Of a stretch of 5,527 bases of DNA, positions 1-4,713 are shown piece by piece (position 1 is the stretch's first letter; each line of letters opens with the position of its first letter). The position numbers and the translations under genes are program-made. This DNA is from Anaerolineae bacterium. GTDB taxonomy: Bacteria; Chloroflexota; Anaerolineae; CG2-30-64-16. The stretch lies in NCBI GenBank assembly GCA_025454565.1, contig JALOOE010000200.1, positions 1 through 5,527 of the forward strand. The letters are read 5' to 3'. The notes beneath the pieces were generated by a model that did no database searches, was not told the origin of the DNA, and saw only the letters and a list, made by a program, of their open reading frames with translations.

Positions 1-98
1 TCACCCGGCACCACCTGGAGCAACACAAAGGTCAGGAACGTTGTGCCGAGGATGACAGGTATGAACTGCAGAAGGCGGTTGAAAACGTACTTTAGCAT
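1..98 (-). CDS. ABC transporter permease, DppB/OppB type (N-terminal fragment)
   Basis: This is the first 32 codons of an inner-membrane permease of the peptide/nickel/oligosaccharide (family 5) ABC importer class; the rest lies beyond the left edge. The translation begins MLKYVFNRLLQFIPVILG and continues into TTFLTFVLLQVVPG. That is the usual start of DppB/OppB proteins: a short basic stretch with an RLLQ-type motif, a first hydrophobic helix (about residues 10-29) and a VPG turn. The ATG at 98 is chosen because it places the motif at the normal N-terminal position; a TTG at 122 is in frame but would add an unlikely leader. No strong Shine-Dalgarno sequence is seen before the ATG. The gene follows the solute-binding protein gene by 100 bp on the same strand, the standard binding-protein/permease order. 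Family assignment is firm for so short a piece; the transported substrate is unknown. Confidence 0.85.
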   Translation of the reverse strand, partial: MLKYVFNRLLQFIPVILGTTFLTFVLLQVVPG

Positions 99-123
99 GG
101 TGGGGCGAGCCTGCGACGACAAG

Positions 124-160
124 ATCCACGAACTACATGGCTTCTACGAATCCACGAACT
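124..160. repeat. 11-bp direct repeat ATCCACGAACT, two copies
   Basis: ATCCACGAACT occurs exactly at 124-134 and again at 150-160, a 26-bp period. The second copy lies inside the loop of the 12-bp inverted repeat, and the last base of the first copy is the first base of its left arm. On the minus strand the unit reads AGTTCGTGGAT. It looks like the remnant of an intergenic repeat array rather than coding sequence. Confidence 0.6.
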
Positions 161-181
161 TGGTTTCTCAGAAGCCATGTA
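134..181 (-). repeat. Intercistronic inverted repeat between binding-protein and permease genes
   Basis: Positions 134-145 (TACATGGCTTCT) and 170-181 are a perfect 12-bp inverted repeat around a 24-nt loop. It lies 18 nt after the stop codon of the solute-binding protein gene and 36 nt before the permease ATG. No T-run follows on the minus strand, so it does not look like a classic intrinsic terminator. By analogy with stem-loops behind other binding-protein genes, it may stabilise the upstream mRNA end or cause partial termination, so that binding protein is made in excess over permease. That role is inferred; the structure is seen directly. Confidence 0.7.
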
Positions 182-198
182 ATTCGCGGCGGCGTTTC

Positions 199-1890
199 CT
201 ATTCGGTGATCTCGATGCCGTAGTACGGCATGTTGCTCCAGCCGTTCCATGAAGGCTTGAAGTTCTTGACCTTCGGGTTGACGACGAACAGGTGGTCCAG
301 ATGGAACAGCGGGACAAAAGCGAAGTCCTTGTTCACGATCTGGTTCTCGGCTTCCTGATACAGCTTGTAGCGAGCGGCCATGTCGGTCATGGTGCGGGCT
401 TTCGCCAGTTGGTCCTGGACTGCCTTGTTTTCGTAGTTCCAGGAGCGCGCCACGGAATTGCTCGGCGCAAAGAAGGTATAGATGAAGTTGTCCGGATCGT
501 TGAAATCAGCCGACCAACTGCTGGAGTAGCTGCCCAGCTTGCCTTCTTTACGGGTGCCCGACCACGCAGCCGAATCCATCTGCTTGATCTCGGCCTTGAT
601 GCCGACCTGCGCCAACATCGCCTGCAACGCCTCGTTCATCTTCAACGTCGTCGGCGAATCAGTGGTCTGGTTCAGGGTCATCTCGAAGCCATTGGGGAAC
701 CCGGCCTCTTTGAGCAGCGCCTTCGCCTTCTCCGGGTCGTACTTGAAGCCAGGCAGAGCGTCGTTATACCCTGCGAGACCTGGCGCCAGGATCCCCTTCG
801 CCGGCATGCCGGTGCCATAGTAGAGCTTGTCGATCAAGGTCTGCCGGTCGATGGCATACATGAGCGCCTCGCGCACCTTCGGATTCTCAAAGGGCGGGAT
901 CTTCTCATTGATGCTCATGTAGTACGTGCCGACGCGCGGCCCACTGACGATCTTGTCCTTCCACTGGGCGTCTTTCTTGAACTCAGGAATCTGCGACCGG
1001 GCGAAGTCCAGGTCGAAGACATCCAGATCGCCCTTCTTGAACATCAACGCCATCGTCTGCGCCTCGGGTACGACCTTCATGACCAGCTTGTCGAACTTCG
1101 GCTTGCCACGGAAGTAACCATCATACGCCGACAGCACGACCTCGCTATCCGGCGTCCAGCTCTCCAGTTTGAAGGGGCCCGTGCCGACCGGCTTGGTGCC
1201 GAAGTCTTTGCCGGCCTTGGTGGTGGCATTCTTGGAGTAGATCGAGCCGGCCGGAGTCGCCAGGTTCGCCAGGAAGGGCGCGAACGGCGCAGCGAGTGTG
1301 ATCTCGACGGTGTAATCGTCGATCTTCTTCAGGCCGCTGACGCCGGTCGCCTTGCCATCCATGCGTTCCTTGGCGCCGGCGATCATATCGACGAAGTCGG
1401 TGTTGAGCGCCTTTGTGGCCGGATCGAGCATACGGTCGAAGGTGTAAATTACGTCATCGGCCTTCAGCTCATCACCGCTGTGAAACTTCACGCCCTTGCG
1501 CAGATTGAAGGTGTACTTCAGGCCATCGTCGGAGACGCTCCACTTCTCGGCGAGGCCGGGTTGGAGCTCAGACTTCAGCGGGCCGGTCGTCACTGCTTCA
1601 ACCAGCCGGTCGTAGAGGTTGAGCGGTAGGAAGTACTCCTCGGTCGTCAACTGAACGTCGGCGGTGCCGGGATCAGTATCCTGCGCCACAGTGAGGGTCT
1701 TGGCGCCGGTCTTTGCGGCAGGCGCGGCAGCTTTCGGGGCAGCGGTCGCCGCAGCCGGAGCAGCGGTCGCCGCAGCCGCGGCGGGCGCGCTGGTAGCCGC
1801 CGGGGCAGCCGGGGCACAGCCGCTCAACGCCAGCAGGACAACGACAGCCACGAGAGCCGTCAGCCGGTAGAGAGAGGGACGCGAAACCAT
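199..1890 (-). CDS. ABC transporter solute-binding lipoprotein, family 5 (SBP_bac_5)
   Basis: A 563-residue extracellular binding protein that captures substrate and delivers it to the membrane permeases of an Opp/Dpp-type importer. Residues 1-24 are a lipoprotein signal peptide with a basic start, a hydrophobic core LTALVAVVVLLAL and lipobox LSGC, giving lipidated Cys25. Residues 26-62 are a flexible Ala/Pro/Thr linker that would hold the domain off the membrane. The SBP_bac_5 domain fills the rest, with family hallmarks GLAEKWSVSDDGL (about 112-124), the LRKGVKFHSGD segment (about 130-140), DDVIYTFDRMLDP and KPVGTGPFKLESW (about 233-245). The length is normal for the family. The ATG at 1890 is preceded by an excellent Shine-Dalgarno sequence. 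Family-5 proteins bind peptides, nickel chelates or oligosaccharides; sugar enzymes upstream and the permease downstream favour a saccharide or glycoside, but this is inference from context. A strong promoter lies in the gap upstream. Confidence 0.95.
   Translation of the reverse strand: MVSRPSLYRLTALVAVVVLLALSGCAPAAPAATSAPAAAAATAAPAAATAAPKAAAPAAKTGAKTLTVAQDTDPGTADVQLTTEEYFLPLNLYDRLVEAVTTGPLKSELQPGLAEKWSVSDDGLKYTFNLRKGVKFHSGDELKADDVIYTFDRMLDPATKALNTDFVDMIAGAKERMDGKATGVSGLKKIDDYTVEITLAAPFAPFLANLATPAGSIYSKNATTKAGKDFGTKPVGTGPFKLESWTPDSEVVLSAYDGYFRGKPKFDKLVMKVVPEAQTMALMFKKGDLDVFDLDFARSQIPEFKKDAQWKDKIVSGPRVGTYYMSINEKIPPFENPKVREALMYAIDRQTLIDKLYYGTGMPAKGILAPGLAGYNDALPGFKYDPEKAKALLKEAGFPNGFEMTLNQTTDSPTTLKMNEALQAMLAQVGIKAEIKQMDSAAWSGTRKEGKLGSYSSSWSADFNDPDNFIYTFFAPSNSVARSWNYENKAVQDQLAKARTMTDMAARYKLYQEAENQIVNKDFAFVPLFHLDHLFVVNPKVKNFKPSWNGWSNMPYYGIEITE
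1739..1778 (-). repeat. 21-bp-period coding repeat in the lipoprotein linker
   Basis: A 19-bp unit (GCAGCGGTCGCCGCAGCCG on the plus strand) occurs identically at 1739-1757 and 1760-1778, a period of 21 bp or seven codons. It encodes tandem AAATAAP-type heptads in the Ala/Pro/Thr linker just after the lipid anchor. Perfect identity at third codon positions points to recent slippage or duplication, so linker length probably varies among relatives. Confidence 0.8.
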
Positions 1891-2062
1891 GGTTGCTCCT
1901 CCTGATCATGCGGGTCGCCGGCATCGGGCACGAGCGCCGCGATGCCACCCCGCTGGATAGCTTACGGCTGCGTCGTTGCAGTAGAGACAGATGGCGCTGT
2001 CTGATGGGGATAATGGCCGAACGTCGCGCATGGCGACGCGGCCATCTTTGGGGCGATCGATC
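1891..2062 (-). promoter_or_regulatory. Hairpin-rich 5' leader of the transporter transcript
   Basis: Between the predicted start site (about 2062) and the ATG lie about 170 nt with three stem-loops. In transcript order: (a) 2013-2045, 7 bp (2013-2019 with 2039-2045), a 2-nt bulge, then 6 bp (2022-2027 with 2033-2038) around a 5-nt loop; (b) 1985-2002, 6 bp AGACAG/CTGTCT around a 6-nt loop; (c) 1920-1946, 7 bp (1920-1926 with 1940-1946) plus 3 bp inside a 1-nt bulge and a 6-nt loop. Hairpin (c) ends 16 nt before the ribosome binding site. None is followed by a U-run, so simple intrinsic termination is not indicated. No known riboswitch class was recognised. The leader may act in mRNA stability, translation control or attenuation; the pairing is seen, the role is inferred. 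Confidence 0.5.
1896..1903 (-). promoter_or_regulatory. Strong ribosome binding site of the solute-binding protein gene
   Basis: The minus strand reads AGGAGGAG, ending 5 nt before the ATG at 1890. It is a near-perfect anti-Shine-Dalgarno match at good spacing and fixes the start codon. It is stronger than the sites before the two upstream enzyme genes, as expected for an abundant binding protein. Confidence 0.9.
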
Positions 2063-2064
2063 GC
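2053..2064. promoter_or_regulatory. Perfect 12-bp palindrome at the predicted start site: candidate operator
   Basis: GCGATCGATCGC is a perfect palindrome with a central CG step. It lies 4 nt downstream of the -10 box and overlaps the expected transcription start. A repressor bound here would block initiation, and LacI-family sugar regulators often use palindromes with a central CG. No regulator gene is in the window, so the operator role is only inferred; the overlapping GATC content could also make it a chance or methylation-related motif. Confidence 0.45.
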
Positions 2065-2068
2065 AGGA

Positions 2069-2096
2069 ATTATACCTGGTGTATCGCACAAGTCAA
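2069..2096 (-). promoter_or_regulatory. Near-consensus sigma70-type promoter for the transporter genes
   Basis: On the minus strand, TTGACT (complement of 2091-2096) is followed after 16 bp by TATAAT (complement of 2069-2074). The -10 box is a perfect consensus, the -35 box matches 5 of 6 bases, and the spacing is within the normal range. The -35 box begins 15 bp after the stop codon of the UxuA-like gene, so the transporter genes have their own transcription start although they share a strand with the enzyme genes. Predicted start is near 2062. Confidence 0.8.
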
Positions 2097-2110
2097 ACGC
2101 TGGATCTCGG

Positions 2111-3109
2111 CTATCGTTGCCTGTACACCGCCTGACGCAGCCCCTTGATATAGCCGATGGCGAACAACCGGCCGATAGCCGAGTAGGCCGGGTTGTCGTT
2201 GCTATCCCCTTCCATCGTCGGGACGTGATCGGGCCGCAGCACGCCCTCGAAGCCGATATCGCGATACGCCTCCATGCAGGCCAACATATCGGTCTGCCCA
2301 TCGTCATGGAACGTCTCGACGAATTTCTCTGGTGTGCCGCGTACATCCCGAAAGTGCGCGAAGAAGATCTTGCCCTGTTTGCCGAAGTGGCGGATGGTGG
2401 TCGGCAGATCGGGGCCCGACGGATCGCAGCACATCAGTGCGAAGTTGCCCTGACACAGTGCGATGCCGTTCACCGGGCTCGGATACAGGTCAATCAGCCG
2501 CTGGTAGTTGTCCACGCTGCGCATGATCCGCCCCAGGCCGCGAATGCCTGAGAGCGGCGGGTCGTCGGGATGCATCGCCAGCATGACACCGGCTTTCTCC
2601 GCCACCGGCACCACGGCCTTGAGGAAGTACTCCAGGTTGGTCCACAACTGCTCCTCGGTGACGGCGCCATACTCGGTCAGCGGGGCGTCGCGCAGCAGCT
2701 CGAGGTCGAAACTGGTCGCCAGCGCACCGCCGCGGGATGGCGTCGTGGTGGAAGTCCGCATCCAGTTGAAGACCGGCATCCACTCATAGCACCAGACCGT
2801 GATGCCCAGGCTGCCCAGGTTGCGGATCAGATCGCAGACTGCATCGATCTGCTCGTCGCGGCCGGGCAGACCCAGCTTGATCTTCTCCATGGGTGGGCGG
2901 CTCTCCAGGACATCGAAGATGAAACCGCCATCCTCGTATGCGCTCTTCAGCCGTACCAGTGACATATAGCTCCAGGGCAGATCTTCCTTCGACACGTTGA
3001 GGCCGCGGCTAAAATCCATGCCGCCAACGACATAGTCTACACCGCACTGCTTCACCATCCGCCAAAGCGGTGTCGGCTTGGGCGGTAGGACTTCGGCGAT
3101 CTTGATCAT
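2111..3109 (-). CDS. uxuA: Mannonate dehydratase (UxuA) family protein, short form
   Basis: A 332-residue TIM-barrel protein of the UxuA family. Characterised members dehydrate D-mannonate to 2-keto-3-deoxygluconate with a divalent metal in cytoplasmic hexuronate breakdown. Family blocks appear in order: CYEWMPVFNWMRT (107-119), FLKAVVPVAEKAGV (162-175), HPDDPP (180-185), CQGNF (219-223), AHFRDVRG (251-258), HDDGQTDM (268-275), RPDH (292-295) and NPAYSAIGRL (306-315). The expected metal-site residues His180, Cys219, His252 and Asp294 are all present. It is about 60 residues shorter than E. coli UxuA; the segment between MRT and FLK is only about 42 residues against about 100 there. Substrate specificity may therefore differ, and true mannonate activity is probable but not certain. 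The ATG at 3109 has an AAGGAG site upstream. It lies 91 bp behind the GH4 gene. Confidence 0.88.
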   Translation of the reverse strand: MIKIAEVLPPKPTPLWRMVKQCGVDYVVGGMDFSRGLNVSKEDLPWSYMSLVRLKSAYEDGGFIFDVLESRPPMEKIKLGLPGRDEQIDAVCDLIRNLGSLGITVWCYEWMPVFNWMRTSTTTPSRGGALATSFDLELLRDAPLTEYGAVTEEQLWTNLEYFLKAVVPVAEKAGVMLAMHPDDPPLSGIRGLGRIMRSVDNYQRLIDLYPSPVNGIALCQGNFALMCCDPSGPDLPTTIRHFGKQGKIFFAHFRDVRGTPEKFVETFHDDGQTDMLACMEAYRDIGFEGVLRPDHVPTMEGDSNDNPAYSAIGRLFAIGYIKGLRQAVYRQR

Positions 3110-3118
3110 CGTGGATCA

Positions 3119-3124
3119 CTCCTT
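3119..3124 (-). promoter_or_regulatory. Ribosome binding site of the UxuA-like gene
   Basis: The minus strand reads AAGGAG, 9 nt before the ATG at 3109. It confirms that start and shows that translation of this gene is initiated independently of the upstream GH4 gene. Confidence 0.8.
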
Positions 3125-3137
3125 GACATTGACATGG

Positions 3138-3195
3138 TGACAGGGCGACAAGATGACAGGGTGAACGATCACCCTGTCACCCCATCACCCTGTCA
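3138..3195. repeat. Nested palindrome built from TGACAGGGTGA units
   Basis: The gap between the GH4 and UxuA-like genes is nearly filled by a symmetrical repeat. TGACAGGGYGA occurs at 3138-3148 and 3154-3164, and its reverse complement TCACCCTGTCA at 3169-3179 and 3185-3195, each pair with a 16-bp period. The inner pair forms a perfect 11-bp stem with a 4-nt ACGA loop; the outer pair matches at 10 of 11 positions. Extra TGACA pentamers lie at 3124-3128 and 3130-3134, and TGTCA at 3199-3203 covers the GH4 stop codon. No T-run follows on the minus strand. It could act as a REP-like mRNA-end stabiliser or partial terminator between two genes of one transcript; that is inferred. Confidence 0.85.
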
Positions 3196-3200
3196 GTGTG

Positions 3201-4604
3201 TCACGCATACGTCGGCAGCCAAGCTCCGTGCGCCGCGATCAGGTCATCCACCAGATGCCAGATCTGATCCAGATCAAGCTCGGCGGCGGTATGCGGATCG
3301 AGCATGGCGGCGTGATAGATGTGCTCGCGCTTGCCGGTGAGGGCCGCCTCGACTGTCAGCGCTTGCACGTTGATGTTGGTCTGCATCATCGCAGCAAGCT
3401 GCGGCGGCAGCATGCCGATGCGCACCGGCTGGACACCGTTCTTGTCCACCACACACGGCACCTCGACGCAGCAGCCCTGCGGCAAGTTGTCGATCAGCCC
3501 CGTGTTCGGCACATTGCCATAGACAATGCGCGGCGATCCTGTCTCGATGCTGTGGATGATCCCCGAACCATATTCGTGGCTGCGATGGACTTTGCCCGCA
3601 TCCAACTCGGCGGTCTCGTGCAGCACCCGCTCGATGTAACGCGGAGTCAGGTAATGGTTGGTGGCGGACTTTGCCTGCATCATCTGCCGCAAGTCGTCGA
3701 GACTGGCCTCCGGATGATCGATCTTGTACTGGACGAATTCCCAACCGGCCAGTTGTATCTCGCAGCGGCGGATATATTCGTCGAGCGGCACGTTGAACTT
3801 CTCGATCAGGTCTGGGCGATCGCGCTTGATGAACCACGGCGTGTACTCGGCGAAGTGCTCCGACGACTCGGTGACGAAGTAGCCCAGGCGTGTCAGCATC
3901 TCATAGCGCACCCGGTTCCAATCGGGCACGCGGCCCTCAGCCACCACCTGGCGGAGCTGCGGATAGAGATCGACGCCATCCCGCTCGAACTTGAGGTAAA
4001 ACGCCATGTGGTTGATGCCCGCCGCGATATAGTTGATCTCCTCGATGGGAATCCCAATGTCGCGCGCCAACTGCTCGGCAGTGCCCTGCACGCTGTGACA
4101 CAGGCCAACAGTCTTGATCCTGGTCGCCCGATTGATGGCCGACGTGATCATCGCCATCGGGTTGACGTAGTTCAAGAAAGTCACGTCGGGGCACAGCTCG
4201 GTCATATCGCGCCCCATATCCAGGAAGACGGGGATGGTGCGCAGCGCGCGCATGATCCCACCGATGCCAAGCGTGTCGGCGATGGTTTGGCGCAAACCAT
4301 ACTTCTTCGGAATCTCGAAGTCGATCACGGTACCGGGTTTGTAGCCGGCGACCTGGAACATCGAGATGGCGTAGTCGGCCCCATCGAGCGCAGCGCGGCG
4401 GTCGAGCGTAGCCTCGATAGTCGGATGGACGCCCAACGCCTCGGCGATGCGGCCCGCGACGACCTGCGTGGTGCGCAACCGCTCCGGGTCGATGTCATGC
4501 AACGCGATGGTTGACTCCGCCAGCTCAGGATAGCTCAGGATATCGCCGAGCAGATTCCGCGCAAAGACGGTGCTGCCGGCGCCAATGAAAGTGATTTTGG
4601 GCAT
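3201..4604 (-). CDS. melA: GH4 family alpha-galactosidase (MelA type), NAD- and Mn-dependent
   Basis: A 467-residue cytoplasmic glycosidase. GH4 enzymes cleave glycosides by a redox cycle at C3 of the sugar with NAD and Mn2+, followed by elimination. Residues 3-20 (KITFIGAGSTVFARNLLG) are the Rossmann dinucleotide-binding start. Other family blocks are QTIADTLGIGGIMRALRT (106-122), NYVNPMAM (145-152), CHSVQGTAEQLARD (169-182), AGINHMAFYL (195-204), YFVTESSEHFAEYTPWF (242-258) and DNLPQGCCVEVPC (372-384). Cys169 and His199 are the expected metal ligands. CHSV is the signature of the alpha-galactosidase subgroup, unlike CHE (alpha-glucosidase), CHGx (glucuronidase) or CNVP/CDMP (6-phospho enzymes). 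Similarity to E. coli MelA runs end to end. The ATG at 4604 is chosen for its ribosome site and the family-typical MPKITFIGAG start; an in-frame ATG at 4706 would translate the upstream repeat. The substrate could be melibiose, raffinose-type or plant galactosides. Confidence 0.93.
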   Translation of the reverse strand: MPKITFIGAGSTVFARNLLGDILSYPELAESTIALHDIDPERLRTTQVVAGRIAEALGVHPTIEATLDRRAALDGADYAISMFQVAGYKPGTVIDFEIPKKYGLRQTIADTLGIGGIMRALRTIPVFLDMGRDMTELCPDVTFLNYVNPMAMITSAINRATRIKTVGLCHSVQGTAEQLARDIGIPIEEINYIAAGINHMAFYLKFERDGVDLYPQLRQVVAEGRVPDWNRVRYEMLTRLGYFVTESSEHFAEYTPWFIKRDRPDLIEKFNVPLDEYIRRCEIQLAGWEFVQYKIDHPEASLDDLRQMMQAKSATNHYLTPRYIERVLHETAELDAGKVHRSHEYGSGIIHSIETGSPRIVYGNVPNTGLIDNLPQGCCVEVPCVVDKNGVQPVRIGMLPPQLAAMMQTNINVQALTVEAALTGKREHIYHAAMLDPHTAAELDLDQIWHLVDDLIAAHGAWLPTYA

Positions 4605-4612
4605 GAGAAAAA

Positions 4613-4616
4613 CTCC
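4613..4616 (-). promoter_or_regulatory. Ribosome binding site deciding the GH4 start
   Basis: The minus strand reads GGAG, 8 nt before the ATG at 4604. This supports the MPKITFIGAG start over the in-frame ATG at 4706, which lies inside a repeat array. Confidence 0.7.
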
Positions 4617-4644
4617 GGGTATGGATGATGATTGGATATCAGGG

Positions 4645-4713
4645 TATTGCGTGTTGCGCATTGTATCGAGGCTGGTGTGGGCACTATCGGAATACGCACT
4701 ACGCAATACGCAC
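4645..4713. repeat. Heptamer array TACGCAM with an inverted partner
   Basis: Three tandem heptamers TACGCAC, TACGCAA and TACGCAC occupy 4693-4713, followed by a partial TAC. An inverted set lies at 4645-4662 (TATTGCGTGTTGCGCATT). Arms 4645-4662 and 4691-4708 are complementary at 15 of 18 positions, with a 28-nt loop. The array fills much of the gap between the dehydratase and GH4 genes, and its right end overlaps the dehydratase TAG stop codon (4713-4715). A TACAAT match (complement of 4660-4665) sits in this region but lacks a fitting -35 box, so a promoter is not called. The function is unknown; it could be a replication-slippage remnant or a 3'-end structure. Confidence 0.75.

Noticed and set aside
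134..181. Rho-independent terminator
   Set aside because: The stem is perfect but the loop is 24 nt and no T-run follows on the transcribed strand.
292..1629. Plus-strand open frame of 445 codons opposite the solute-binding protein gene
   Set aside because: It is fully antisense to a gene with clear lipobox and SBP_bac_5 motifs, its translation shows no recognisable domain, and long antisense frames are expected in GC-rich coding sequence.
3124..3142. TTGACA sequences on the plus strand resembling -35 boxes
   Set aside because: They belong to the TGACA repeat pattern, point away from all genes, and have no matching -10 box or downstream plus-strand gene.
3138..3195. CRISPR array
   Set aside because: The units are 11 bp at a 16-bp period and are inverted in the second half, with no spacer-length unique sequences.
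3198..4514. Plus-strand open frame of 438 codons opposite the GH4 gene
   Set aside because: It mirrors the GH4 gene, whose family motifs run end to end; the translation is rich in Arg, His and Asp with no domain pattern, and no ribosome site precedes it.
4660..4688. TACAAT on the minus strand as a promoter for the GH4 gene
   Set aside because: The hexamers 17-18 bp upstream (GATAGT, CGATAG) are poor -35 boxes and the match lies in repeat sequence.
4605..4706. 34-residue N-terminal extension of the GH4 protein from the ATG at 4706
   Set aside because: The added residues translate the heptamer repeat region, do not match GH4 proteins, and lie upstream of a good ribosome site serving the ATG at 4604.
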